A DNA stretch of 64,000 nt from Verrucomicrobiaceae bacterium. Its GTDB lineage: Bacteria > Verrucomicrobiota > Verrucomicrobiia > Chthoniobacterales > Terrimicrobiaceae. This document shows positions 1-9,138 of this stretch, one piece after another (within the stretch, counting starts at the first letter, position 1; the number at the start of each line of letters is the position of its first letter). Location of the stretch: assembly GCA_007280915.1 (NCBI GenBank), contig QYQL01000017.1:1-64000 (forward strand), given 5' to 3'. Under the pieces are notes generated by a model that worked only from the letters and a program-made list of their open reading frames with translations, had not been told where the DNA came from and did not search any database. A program made the position numbers and the translations under genes.

Positions 1-221
1 ACACTCAAACGGCGACTTCTCCCTCCTCCATCGCCCTCCCGAACACGGTTCTCTCCCTCTCGTGGTCCTCCATTTCCCAACTTCCAGACCTGTCCAGCTT
101 TGATCGCGCACTTTTGTCCAGGTTTGTTTGCAGCGCCACATGGCCCTTGATAACACTTGACGTTTCCCTCTCCGACATGGGATTTGATAGGAGGTGATCA
201 TTTTCCCCGACCTCTGAACCT
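1..221. other. Leader region upstream of the FHA-MoxR operon
   Basis: No convincing gene is visible. A 78-codon frame on the minus strand covers most of it but has no recognisable features. A TTGACG at 157-162 could be a -35 element for the downstream operon, but no good -10 follows at the usual spacing. An 11-base perfect match to the anti-Shine-Dalgarno complement (AGGAGGTGATC) lies at 189-199, some 27 bases before the first ATG of the MoxR gene. That is too far for a normal ribosome site, and no start codon lies within ten bases of it. Confidence 0.4.
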
Positions 222-1568
222 ATGGCAAATCTCGTAACCAATTTCGGCGGTGACGGAACCGGGATGGTTCACCACCTCAAGCAAAGCCCGGTGGCGATTG
301 GTTCCGCCGGGGATGCACACCTGAACATCGGATGGGATTCCTCCTCGCTTCCCCGGCATGCGGAGGTTTTCCTCAACGAGGGGGCATGGTTTCTTCGGGA
401 TCTCGGAGCTGGAAACACGCTGCTGAACGGCAACCCTGTCACCTCCTCGCGGTTGGCGGACGGCGATGTTTTCAGCATCGGTCAGGCCGCATTTCGCTTT
501 GATGATCATGCGGCGACTCCACCGCGCGAGCGAGCGGCGGGCACGGCAGCCGCCACACAGGGTGCGGCGCTGGAGACCCTGGTGCCCGCGATGGCGGACC
601 GCACCAAGGTGATCCTCGGCGAAATTTCGAAGGGAATCGTCGGCCAGCGCGAGATCATTCTCGACGTGCTCACCGCGATCATCTCCCGCGGACACGTCCT
701 GCTCATCGGCATGCCCGGCCTGGCCAAGACCACGCTGGTACGCACGATCGCTGATGTTCTGGACATGAAGTTCAACCGCATCCAGTTCACCCCCGACCTG
801 ATGCCGTCGGACATCACGGGAACGGACATACTCGAGGTGGACGAGGAGACCGGCAAAAAGGAATACCGCTTCATTAAGGGACCGATTTTCACGCAGATTC
901 TTCTGGCGGATGAAATCAACCGGACGCCGCCGAAAACCCAGGCGGCACTTCTGGAGGCGATGCAGGAGTTCCGCGTGACCGTCGGAGGAGAATCGATGGA
1001 CCTCGGCAAGCCGTTTTTTGTCCTCGCGACCCAGAATCCCCTCGAACAAGAGGGAACCTACCCGCTCCCCGAAGCCCAGCTCGACCGGTTCATGTTCTCG
1101 GTCTATGTCGATTATCCCACAGAGGATGAGGAGGAACTGATCGCCAAGCTCACCACCGTGCGCACAAAGCAGATGATCAACAAGGTCATGGGCGCCGCGG
1201 AAGTGCTCGAGTTGCAGGAATGCGTGCGGGATCTCCCTGTCTCCGACCACGTGATCAAATATGCGGTGCGCCTGGTGCGCTCGACGCGGCCGGCCGATTC
1301 CCGCTCGCCCGATTTCATCAAAAAATACATCCATTGCGGTGCCGGCCCGCGCGCCGTCCAAAACCTGGTACTCGCCGCGAAAGCCCGCGCGGTCATCGAT
1401 GGGCGCCTGCTCGTGACCGGAAACGACATCCGCTCGGTGGCGCGCCCGGTCCTCCGCCACAGGATGTTCACGAATTTCACAGCCGACTCGGAAGGAATGG
1501 ACACCGACAAGATTGTCCAGCGCCTTGTGAAGGAGGTTGAAGAACCCTCGGAGAAAGATTACCGTTAG
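222..1568 (+). CDS. MoxR-family AAA+ ATPase with N-terminal FHA-like domain
   Basis: A cytoplasmic ATPase of the MoxR family, which act as chaperone-like activators of vWA proteins. Residues about 20-95 have the FHA pattern (IGS, RHAEV, DLGAGNTLLNG, LADGDVFSIG). A MoxR AAA_3 core follows: Walker A GMPGLAKT at 163-170, Walker B LLADE ending at D230/E231, sensor region ATQNPLEQEGTYPLPEAQLD from 269, and a likely arginine finger at R289. Two residues normally important for phosphothreonine binding in FHA domains look replaced: Ser follows the IG where Arg is usual, and Leu lies three before the His where Ser is usual. The first gene of a ten-gene operon, 30 bases ahead of the next. The partners are presumably the DUF58 and vWA proteins downstream (inferred from context). 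The MoxR assignment is firm and the FHA part likely. Confidence 0.93.
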   Translation: MANLVTNFGGDGTGMVHHLKQSPVAIGSAGDAHLNIGWDSSSLPRHAEVFLNEGAWFLRDLGAGNTLLNGNPVTSSRLADGDVFSIGQAAFRFDDHAATPPRERAAGTAAATQGAALETLVPAMADRTKVILGEISKGIVGQREIILDVLTAIISRGHVLLIGMPGLAKTTLVRTIADVLDMKFNRIQFTPDLMPSDITGTDILEVDEETGKKEYRFIKGPIFTQILLADEINRTPPKTQAALLEAMQEFRVTVGGESMDLGKPFFVLATQNPLEQEGTYPLPEAQLDRFMFSVYVDYPTEDEEELIAKLTTVRTKQMINKVMGAAEVLELQECVRDLPVSDHVIKYAVRLVRSTRPADSRSPDFIKKYIHCGAGPRAVQNLVLAAKARAVIDGRLLVTGNDIRSVARPVLRHRMFTNFTADSEGMDTDKIVQRLVKEVEEPSEKDYR

Positions 1569-1598
1569 CCGCCGGTTTACCCCACCCCCAGTTATCCC

Positions 1599-3086
1599 AT
1601 GAGAAAGTTATTCCTGATCCTCGCAGCATCCACGCTTTTCGGCATACGCGCCAAGGCCGATCCGCAGGCCCCGGAACCTCCGCCCTTGGAAAAACCAAAG
1701 CCGAAGTCGGCGAACGTGTCGTCCGCCGAGACGATGATCACGCTGCCGCCGCCGCCGGCCACCCCGATCAAGCGCCAGGAAAAAAAGAATCCTCCCAAGC
1801 CTCCCGCCCTGATCACAAAAATCCGCAGTGAGGACCCCGAGGACTGGACCCGCAGCCCCAATGACCTGCGGGGGCTTCTTGAGTCCATGAGCGCCGAGAT
1901 GGGCGTCAATTTCACCTCCCAGGTCAAGCCCTTCAGGAAAGTGAGCCCCAACCCGGAGGATAATCCGGTTCTTTATCGCTCGGGCTACAAGACGTTCGAG
2001 CTGTCCACTGACGAGATCAGCCTCCTCCGGCAATATCTCCACAACGGGGGCACGATCGTTTTCAACTCGCTCGTCGGAAATCCCAACGCCTACGAATCCG
2101 CGAAGCGGGCCGCGCAGCTTCTCCTGCCGGAAGGCCAGCTTTACCGCCTGCGCACCGACCACCCGCTCTTCAGCAGCTATTTCCAGATCGGTGAAGTCAA
2201 ATTCCGCGACCGGATGGTCCGCGACGGGGTCGTCGTTGACAACTATCCCTTCATCGAGGGAATCGACATCGACAACCGCACCGCGATCATCATCTCGCGC
2301 TGGGATTTCGCTCTTGGATGGTCGAAAAACGCCCACGAAAGCTGGGGCTATGCCGATGAGGACGCTCGGCGCCTCGGGGCCAACATCATGGCCTACGCCA
2401 CCGCGATGAAGAAGAGCGGACAGTCGGTCGGACAGAGCGTGGTTCTGGAAAATGCCTCGGGCTCAAAGCCCGCCGGAGCCGTCCGGATCGGACAGGTGAA
2501 GCACAACGGTCCCTGGAAAACGCGCGAGACGGCGCTACCGATGCTTCTCGGCGAACTGAACAAGGTCACGGGCACGCAGGTGAGTTTTGAAATCAAGCAG
2601 GTGACACTCGACGACCCGGCCATCTTCGAACTTCCGTTCCTCTACCTCTCCGGCACCACGGATTTCACGCTCAGCCCGGAGGAGATTGCCAACCTCAAGA
2701 GGTATCTTGGCAATGGCGGCGTCCTGCTTGCGGAGGCCTCGGAAGGGAGGGATTCCTTCGACAAGGCGTTCCGACGCGAAATCGCAAAAGTCCTGCCCCA
2801 GTCGCCGCTGCAACCGTTCAAGCCCGGCAGCCCGGTGTTCAACTCCCCGCGGCAAATCACATCGGCCCGGGTCCGCCCGGCGCTCGCCGCCGCGCGCGGC
2901 AACCAGGTTGAGATCGCCCCCGAACTGCTCGGCATCGAGCTCGATGGCGGGGTCGCCGTGGTGTATTCGCCCTACGATCTCGGAGCCGGATGGGAAAAAG
3001 CGCTGGCTCCCTACGCTCTCGGCTACGAACCCTCCACCGCCACCGACCTCGGGATCAACATCTTCTGCCAGGCCCTCACGCGTTGA
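1599..3086 (+). CDS. Secreted protein with two DUF4159 domains
   Basis: Residues 1-20 form a signal peptide (charged MRK start, hydrophobic core, cut after GIRAKA), so the protein is exported. A proline-rich linker to about residue 65 is followed by two domains of the DUF4159 kind, at roughly 75-265 and 285-495. Each has the glutamine-amidotransferase-like pattern of a hydrophobic strand, a threshold such as STDEISLLRQYL or SPEEIANLKRYL, then NGG and a strand. The tandem arrangement suggests an internal duplication. DUF4159 proteins commonly accompany MoxR, DUF58 and vWA genes, as here. The biochemical role is unknown. It lies six bases before the next gene. Confidence 0.8.
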   Translation: MRKLFLILAASTLFGIRAKADPQAPEPPPLEKPKPKSANVSSAETMITLPPPPATPIKRQEKKNPPKPPALITKIRSEDPEDWTRSPNDLRGLLESMSAEMGVNFTSQVKPFRKVSPNPEDNPVLYRSGYKTFELSTDEISLLRQYLHNGGTIVFNSLVGNPNAYESAKRAAQLLLPEGQLYRLRTDHPLFSSYFQIGEVKFRDRMVRDGVVVDNYPFIEGIDIDNRTAIIISRWDFALGWSKNAHESWGYADEDARRLGANIMAYATAMKKSGQSVGQSVVLENASGSKPAGAVRIGQVKHNGPWKTRETALPMLLGELNKVTGTQVSFEIKQVTLDDPAIFELPFLYLSGTTDFTLSPEEIANLKRYLGNGGVLLAEASEGRDSFDKAFRREIAKVLPQSPLQPFKPGSPVFNSPRQITSARVRPALAAARGNQVEIAPELLGIELDGGVAVVYSPYDLGAGWEKALAPYALGYEPSTATDLGINIFCQALTR

Positions 3087-3092
3087 GCAGAG

Positions 3093-3845
3093 ATGCATTC
3101 CCGGCCTCGCGCTCTTTTCCGATCCTCCTCGCTCGCGCTGTTGTTTTTTGCCGCGGGATCCGCTCATGGGTTTTCCCAGGACCCGATGGAGATCTGGAAA
3201 GACGGATCTGCAGCTGACATTTCCCAAATCGCGGCGGCTCGCGCGAAGTCTCCGGCAGAACTCCGGCCGTTTTTCGATCTCGCGACCGCCTATGACAAGG
3301 CGATGAGGAACGCTCCTCTCTCCGAGTGGCGGCCTGCCGTCCAGAAACTCGCCACCCAGCCGGACGCAAACGCCGCGCTGAAAGAAGCCGCCCTCATCTG
3401 GGAAGCGAGAGCAAGAATGGCGGAGTTCCGGCTGCTGCTTCTGGACTATTACAAAAAGAAGGCCTCGTTTCCTGCCTCGCTTGCGCCGATCGCCGAAAAG
3501 ATCCCGACGGAGTTGAAATCCGACCCGTGGGGGCAGCCGTGGCAATACCAGGCGGTCGCACCCGCACATTTCCCAAACCTCCCCGCGCAAGGATTCAAGC
3601 TCGTCCCTTCCAAATACCCCGGCCTGCAGCCGATCGCCGAGCTTTCCGTGACCGGGTTCACGCCCCCGGCGCTGACCGTCGGACCGGCAAATGTCGCCAA
3701 CGCGATGCGCGTGGCCGTGGAGGGAGGGCAACCGGTGATCCTCCAGGAAGGCCTCACCTCGCGGAATATCGGACTCCTCAAAGTCACCCCTGCCGGAAGC
3801 CTCTGGGCGGTCGACGGGTTTTTGATCTTCAAAGCAAAGAACTGA
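3093..3845 (+). CDS. Secreted protein with GspG-like C-terminal segment
   Basis: A 250-residue protein with an N-terminal signal peptide (about residues 1-28, hydrophobic stretch SLALLFFAAGSAHG). It is helical to about residue 110. Residues 112-180 then read like the end of a type II secretion major pseudopilin: a helix, a YYKKKASFPASL turn, then KSDPWGQPWQY, close to the DPWG.PY.Y signature of GspG. It lacks the prepilin peptidase site and the long N-terminal helix, so it is not a pilin itself. The stop codon overlaps the ATG of the DUF58 gene by one base (TGATG), so translation is probably coupled. Function unknown; probably a periplasmic accessory of the operon. Confidence 0.7.
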   Translation: MHSRPRALFRSSSLALLFFAAGSAHGFSQDPMEIWKDGSAADISQIAAARAKSPAELRPFFDLATAYDKAMRNAPLSEWRPAVQKLATQPDANAALKEAALIWEARARMAEFRLLLLDYYKKKASFPASLAPIAEKIPTELKSDPWGQPWQYQAVAPAHFPNLPAQGFKLVPSKYPGLQPIAELSVTGFTPPALTVGPANVANAMRVAVEGGQPVILQEGLTSRNIGLLKVTPAGSLWAVDGFLIFKAKN

Positions 3846-4744
3846 TGGATTCGATCACCGAGCTGATTCCCGCAGGGCTGATGAGCAAGCTCCGGCAGAT
3901 GACGCTGCGATCGCGGTATGTGAGCGAAGGCTCGATGTCCGGCTCCCACAAAAGCCCGTTCAAGGGCCAGAGCATGGAGTTCGCCGACCGCCGGCGCTAC
4001 ATCAAGGGCGACAACCTGCGGGATCTGGACTGGAAGGTTTACGGGCGGACCGAGCGTTACTACGTGCGGCAGTTCGCGGAGGAGACATCGCTGCGCGTCA
4101 ACATGCTCATGGATGCCTCCGCCTCGATGGGTTACGCCTCGGAGGGCAACATCACCAAATACCAATATGCCTGCCGGGTGGCCGCCGCTTTTGGATACGT
4201 CACCACCGGGCAGCAGGATGCCATCGGCACGTATGTCTTCGGCGACAAGGTCCGCGAATCCATCCCGGCCCGCACCGGCAAGCCCCACTTCCGACTGGTC
4301 CTCGACCGCCTCTCGGTGCAGAAACCATCCGGCCCGACCAATACCGGCGCCTGCCTGCATGCCCTGGCCGAGACGATTTCCCGGCGCGGCCTGATCCTCA
4401 TCGCCAGCGATTGCTTTGACGATCCGGATGCGGTATTCAACGCGATCGCCCACTTCCGCAAGCGGATGCACGATGTCATCCTGCTGCAGATCCTCGATCC
4501 GGCGGAGCTCGAGCTTCCCTACAAGCGGGTGACGGCGTTTGTGGACATGGAAACCGGCGAGCGACTCGAACTCGATCCCGTTCACGCACGGCTGGCCTAC
4601 AAAAAGGAACTCCAGAATTTCATTGGGACGATCCGCGACCACTGCGCGAAGATGAATGTCGACTACCGGCTTGTCTCCACGGCCGAGCCGTTCGACGATT
4701 TCATCCTCCAGTATCTGAGCGAGCGGCGAAGGATGTCGCTGTAG
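3845..4744 (+). CDS. DUF58 domain protein (vWA-like)
   Basis: A 299-residue cytoplasmic protein of the DUF58 family, which pairs with MoxR ATPases. The family signature is clear at residues 48-69: D-R-R-x-Y-x-x-G-D-x-x-R-x-L-D-W-K-x-x-x-R. A von Willebrand-like fold follows with the metal-site motif DASAS at 90-94. No signal peptide or membrane segment is seen. The open frame extends far upstream, but the ATG at 3845 is chosen because it touches the previous stop and gives the usual family length. In characterised relatives DUF58 proteins are partners or targets of the MoxR ATPase; that role is inferred here. Confidence 0.9.
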   Translation: MDSITELIPAGLMSKLRQMTLRSRYVSEGSMSGSHKSPFKGQSMEFADRRRYIKGDNLRDLDWKVYGRTERYYVRQFAEETSLRVNMLMDASASMGYASEGNITKYQYACRVAAAFGYVTTGQQDAIGTYVFGDKVRESIPARTGKPHFRLVLDRLSVQKPSGPTNTGACLHALAETISRRGLILIASDCFDDPDAVFNAIAHFRKRMHDVILLQILDPAELELPYKRVTAFVDMETGERLELDPVHARLAYKKELQNFIGTIRDHCAKMNVDYRLVSTAEPFDDFILQYLSERRRMSL

Positions 4745-4759
4745 AAAAATCATCGTCAC

Positions 4760-6922
4760 ATGATTCTTCTTTCACCGTTCCTGCTTCCCGCGTTCGCGGC
4801 CCTGCTGCTGCCGGTGCTGCTGCATCTCTGGCAGAAGCGGCACGTGGTCAGCACGCCGTTCAGCACGCTGCGCTTCCTGAAAGCGGTCGCGTCACGCTCC
4901 CGGCGCAGCGCGAAATTTCAGGATCTGTTTCTCTTTCTGCTCCGGTTTCTGATCATTGCGGCCCTCGTGGCGGCGGCTTGCCGTCCGGTGCTGCCGAAGA
5001 ACATCGCGCGGTGGTTCGGAGCAAAGACCCAGCGCACGGTTGCTCTGGTTGTTGACCGCTCGCTGAGCATGTCCCTCTCCACGGGCAGCGGAAACCGCCT
5101 CGATGCCGCGAAGACCATGGCCGAAACCGTGATGGATTCGCTTTCGCCGGGCGACCAGGTGATGGTCCTTTCCGTCGGACGCACAGTGGATCCTCTCGTC
5201 GCCCAGCCCACTGCGGATCATGCCCTCGCCCGGCGCGCCATCCAGTCCATCAAACCATCCCAGGAGCCGACCCGATTCGAGGATGCGTTCCGCGAGGTCC
5301 GGCAGGCGCTCGCCCGCGCGCCGGTCGGAACCAAGGAGATGTATCTCTTCACCGACAACCAGGAAGCCGGCTGGGTGTTCGACAGGAACGCGATGTTCAA
5401 CGACGCCTGGAAGACCACCGAGATCCACGCTCTGGTCGTCTGTCCGGATGACCTCAACCCGGCGAACGCAACGCTCGGAAAACTGAAGTCCGGGGTCCCG
5501 TATGTCACAGCCGGGGGCGTGGTCCGCGGCTCGGTCGCCGTTTACAATTTTGGGAACAACGTCTTCCGGGATGTCCTCACGATCTCCTGCGGAGCGAAGG
5601 ATGTGGGCAAGCGCACGGTCGAGGTCGCCCCGAACAGCTCGCAGGAGGTCGGTTTCGATTTCATCGCCCCAACGACGCTCGACGGGCGCTGGGCGTCCTG
5701 CGGTGTCCGGCTTTCTGGGGACAACCTTCCCGCCGATGACCGCGTGGATTTTGTGCTTCCGATCGCGACGGGCTCGCGCGTCCTGGTGGTGGAATCGGGC
5801 ACTGGTCCGGACCGCACGCGTTCGGGATTTTTTGTTCGCAAGGCGCTCGAGATCGGAAGGGACTGCGAGATGAAGTCGATCGCCCCGGAGGCGTTGACCA
5901 CCGAGCCCCTCGACGGGTTCTCCGCGGTTTTTCTCGCGGGCATTTCCCAAATTGATGACCGCTCGACCGTCCGACTGGAGCGGTATCTGGAATCCGGCGG
6001 CACGGTTTTTGTTTTTCCCGGTGACGCGACCGATGCCGACGGGATGAACCGCATCGATTGGCTTCCGGTCCGGATGGGAAAGCTCACCGACCTGCCGGCC
6101 GGCCGCCAGGCGGTCTTCGCGAAAGTTCCCGACCATCCGGTTTTCGTCAATTCCTGGAGCGCCCAGAACCCGTTTCCCGCGCTGCCGCAACGAAGGCTGG
6201 TGGATCTGAAGCCGACGAGGGACGCCCGCGTCCTTCTCACGATTGCCGACCAGCCGTTTTTGATCACCGCCGCGCATGGGGCGGGACAGGTCTTTTTCCT
6301 CAACGCGTCTCCCGATCGCTCGTGGGGAGATTTTCCGCTGACGGCCTCATTCCTGCCACTGATGAAGCAGGTGGCAAGGCTCTCGGGCGCACGGGGAATC
6401 GGGGACACGTCGTTTCTTGTTGGGGATCCGGTTCCGGCGGCGGGCAGCCTCACCAACTCCGGACCGCTCACCCTCACGCTCCCGGACGGCTCGAAGAAAC
6501 CCGTCCCGAAAAATGCTCCGCAGATTCTCGACTCCATCCCCTCTCTCGGTGTCTATCTTCTCGATTCGGAGTCCGAGGGAACCGTTCACGCGTTCACCGC
6601 GCGCCCCGATCCGGATGAAGGAAAACCCAGTCCCGCGCCACCTGCGATGCTTCAGGACATTCCCGGCCTCGAACGTGTCACTGGGCCTGCGGCCCTCCAG
6701 CAATGGCTGGGCGAGCAGCGCGGCATGACCCCCCTCTGGCCTCTGCTCCTGCTCGTCGCTCTGCTGCTTCTTGTGGCGGAGGCGCTCTTCGCCAACGCGG
6801 CGGCCAAACAACGCTCGCTCGGCGAGGCAAAACACATCGCCACCGGCCGCTTGAACCGCCGCCGCGCCGGGCAGCCGTTCCGGGAAGCCGGACTGAACCC
6901 GACGGAAACGGAGGCCCAATGA
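4760..6922 (+). CDS. BatA-type membrane protein with vWA domain
   Basis: A 720-residue inner-membrane protein. Two hydrophobic segments at about 6-24 and 55-74 match the BatA N-terminal double-TM domain. A vWA domain follows with the metal-binding motif DRSLS at 99-103. The middle contains a glutamine-amidotransferase-like domain (VLVVES near 343, later AVFLAGISQIDD and RYLESGGTVFVFPGD) and residues about 655-680 form a third membrane helix. The topology predicts a large periplasmic part held between N- and C-terminal anchors. It overlaps the next gene by ATGA. Likely works with the MoxR ATPase and DUF58 protein encoded in the same operon. Confidence 0.88.
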   Translation: MILLSPFLLPAFAALLLPVLLHLWQKRHVVSTPFSTLRFLKAVASRSRRSAKFQDLFLFLLRFLIIAALVAAACRPVLPKNIARWFGAKTQRTVALVVDRSLSMSLSTGSGNRLDAAKTMAETVMDSLSPGDQVMVLSVGRTVDPLVAQPTADHALARRAIQSIKPSQEPTRFEDAFREVRQALARAPVGTKEMYLFTDNQEAGWVFDRNAMFNDAWKTTEIHALVVCPDDLNPANATLGKLKSGVPYVTAGGVVRGSVAVYNFGNNVFRDVLTISCGAKDVGKRTVEVAPNSSQEVGFDFIAPTTLDGRWASCGVRLSGDNLPADDRVDFVLPIATGSRVLVVESGTGPDRTRSGFFVRKALEIGRDCEMKSIAPEALTTEPLDGFSAVFLAGISQIDDRSTVRLERYLESGGTVFVFPGDATDADGMNRIDWLPVRMGKLTDLPAGRQAVFAKVPDHPVFVNSWSAQNPFPALPQRRLVDLKPTRDARVLLTIADQPFLITAAHGAGQVFFLNASPDRSWGDFPLTASFLPLMKQVARLSGARGIGDTSFLVGDPVPAAGSLTNSGPLTLTLPDGSKKPVPKNAPQILDSIPSLGVYLLDSESEGTVHAFTARPDPDEGKPSPAPPAMLQDIPGLERVTGPAALQQWLGEQRGMTPLWPLLLLVALLLLVAEALFANAAAKQRSLGEAKHIATGRLNRRRAGQPFREAGLNPTETEAQ

Positions 6923-9123
6923 TGAGCGCAATTTTCTGGGAGCCCCTTTTGCCGCCCGCCATTCTTGCGGCGCTGGGTCTCCTTGCATTTGCAATCACCG
7001 GGTGGAGCTTCCTCACCCAATTTCCCAAGTCTTCCCCGGGCCGCGTGATCGGCCTTGCGGTCCTCCGCCTGCTGGCGATCGCGCTTGTGCTGGTCATGCT
7101 CTTCCAGCCGAAGCGAAAAATCGAGGAGGTCACGGTCGTCAAACCCCAGCTCGCCGTGCTCCTCGACACCTCCGAAAGCATGACCGATCCGGTGGACCCG
7201 AACCAACCCACGCGCGCCGATGCCGCGAAAGCCTGGCTGGATTCGGAGGCATTCCAAAAGGCCCGCGAAAAGTTCGATGTCCGGCTGTTCCGCTTCGCCG
7301 ACCGTCTCGAGGAAATTCCGGAAATCGATTCTGCAAAGAACACCGTATTCAACGGTGGCTCGTCTGTCATCCTCGGCTCCACGCTCCAGCTTGCCGACCG
7401 CTTCAAAGGCCAGCCTCTCCAGGCGATCCTCCTGCTCAGCGATGGGCAGGACACATCCGGAAACGCGAAGGACTTCACCTGGACCGGACAGGTTCCGGTT
7501 TTCACGTTCTCTCTGGAAAAGCCGTTCGCCCGCCCGGCCCGCCAGAAACGCCTCTCGCTCTCCGGAGTGGATTTCCCCGGCAAGGTCGTCGTCGGCACAC
7601 CGGTGGATGTCAAATTCTCGGTCACTGCCTCCGGGATGGACGGACAGGTCGTTCCGGTCCAGCTCCGGCACGGGGAAAAAAACGTCGCGGAAACCAACCT
7701 CGCATTCAGCGGCGATGAGCAGACGAAGGAGGCCTCGTTCCATGTGACGCCGGACACGATCGGTCCCTGGGAGCTTGAACTCCGGGTCGCCAACGAGGCG
7801 GCCGACGAGGATGCGAAGTCCCACCCGATCATCATCCAGGTCATGCAGCCCGGACAGCGGATCCTCTACCTCCAAAACTCGCTGAGCCCGGATTTTAAAT
7901 TCATCCGCCGCGCGATCTCCGGGAACAACGGCCCGGCTCCGGATGCTTTTGTCCGCTGGGCGGACGGGCAGCTCGCGGGCGTTGGATCGAATGCGCCGGC
8001 GCCGGAGATTTCGACGGCCGGGCTCACCCCCTATTCGATCGTCATTCTCGGCGACATTTCCTCGCTCAAGCCCTCCGAGTTCGACGCCCTCAAGGATTTT
8101 GTGAGCCGCGGCGGCGGGCTTCTGGTCATCGGCGGACCGAATTTCTTTCCATCCCCGGTCCTTGCCTCCAGCCCGCTGGGAAAAATCCTGCCGGTCACAA
8201 CCCCGGCTCCGTATGAAAACCTGACCCTCCCGGTCGCGTTCACGGAGGACGGCCTGCGCCACCCGGCGCTGGGTCAGCTCTTCGGCAAGATTGCCAAGCT
8301 GCCTCCACTCCTCGGGGTCAACGTTAGCACCCCAGCCGGGGCCGGAAGCCAGGTTCTCATCGAGGGCAAAACGGACAAAGGCCCAATCCCGATCCTCGCG
8401 ACCGCGCGTTATGGCGACGGGCGGGTCGTGACGGTGATGACCGACACGCTCTGGCGCTGGCATCTTGCTGCCACCACGCGAATTGACGGCCGCAACCCGT
8501 TCGACCTCCTTTGGGGGGAGATCATCAAATGGCTGGTCCCGGAAATGGCGAACCGCGAACGCGTGGACATCATTGATCTCTTTGCCGAGCGCGGAAACTA
8601 CCTGCTCGGCGAACCGGTCGAAATGCGCGCCATCGTCCGCCTCGGCTCGGGCGAACCCGCTCTTCCCCCCACCCTTCCGCTCAAGGTGAAGACGCCGGAT
8701 GGAAAGACGTTCGAGTATCAGATGGCTCCCGGTGATGTTTCGGTTCCCGGGAGCGCCGCAGTGCGCGGGTTCCGCGCGAAAATCGAGACGAACACCACCG
8801 GGGTGTTCGTCGCGACGACCTCCGCCACCATCTCGGGACGCCCGCTCACCGGCGAGGCTCGCTTCGTCGTCAACCGGCCGTCCACCGAGAAGACCGGTGA
8901 ACCGGAAAATGCCGCGTTCCTGGAAACTCTCGCGAAGCAGTCGGGCGGGCAGCACTACCAGAAGGATCAGGCGGACGCCTGGCTGGATGACATTCCGTTC
9001 CAGGAGGACAACTTCACCCGCATCACCGTGGAACCTCTCTGGAACAACCCGATTCTGCTCGGCTTCCTGATTGTGATCATCTGCGCCGAATGGTATGTTC
9101 GCAGACAGGCTTCCCTCCCCTGA
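6919..9123 (+). CDS. Membrane-anchored vWA / amidotransferase-like protein
   Basis: 734 residues from the ATG that forms an ATGA overlap with the previous gene; the open frame runs further upstream but inside that gene. Two TM helices at about 13-33 and 44-63 are followed by a vWA domain with metal motif DTSES at 83-87. A glutamine-amidotransferase-like domain comes next (SIVILGDISSL, then FVSRGGGLLVIGGP), and a TM helix lies near the C-terminus (NPILLGFLIVIICAEW). The build is parallel to that of the preceding gene, so the two are probably ancient paralogues that may form a pair. The role beyond MoxR/vWA context is unknown. Confidence 0.88.
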   Translation: MMSAIFWEPLLPPAILAALGLLAFAITGWSFLTQFPKSSPGRVIGLAVLRLLAIALVLVMLFQPKRKIEEVTVVKPQLAVLLDTSESMTDPVDPNQPTRADAAKAWLDSEAFQKAREKFDVRLFRFADRLEEIPEIDSAKNTVFNGGSSVILGSTLQLADRFKGQPLQAILLLSDGQDTSGNAKDFTWTGQVPVFTFSLEKPFARPARQKRLSLSGVDFPGKVVVGTPVDVKFSVTASGMDGQVVPVQLRHGEKNVAETNLAFSGDEQTKEASFHVTPDTIGPWELELRVANEAADEDAKSHPIIIQVMQPGQRILYLQNSLSPDFKFIRRAISGNNGPAPDAFVRWADGQLAGVGSNAPAPEISTAGLTPYSIVILGDISSLKPSEFDALKDFVSRGGGLLVIGGPNFFPSPVLASSPLGKILPVTTPAPYENLTLPVAFTEDGLRHPALGQLFGKIAKLPPLLGVNVSTPAGAGSQVLIEGKTDKGPIPILATARYGDGRVVTVMTDTLWRWHLAATTRIDGRNPFDLLWGEIIKWLVPEMANRERVDIIDLFAERGNYLLGEPVEMRAIVRLGSGEPALPPTLPLKVKTPDGKTFEYQMAPGDVSVPGSAAVRGFRAKIETNTTGVFVATTSATISGRPLTGEARFVVNRPSTEKTGEPENAAFLETLAKQSGGQHYQKDQADAWLDDIPFQEDNFTRITVEPLWNNPILLGFLIVIICAEWYVRRQASLP

Positions 9124-9138
9124 AAATATCCCACCACT

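Noticed and set aside
188-199. 16S rRNA 3' end on the minus strand
   Set aside because: The GATCACCTCCT match is short, and the neighbouring bases do not match the conserved rRNA tail.
5-241. 78-codon minus-strand frame at the left edge
   Set aside because: No motif or ribosome site; it could be chance, so it is not called.
198-1460. 420-codon minus-strand frame opposite the FHA-MoxR gene
   Set aside because: Fully covered by a gene with clear AAA motifs; the reverse frame is Arg/His-rich and domainless.
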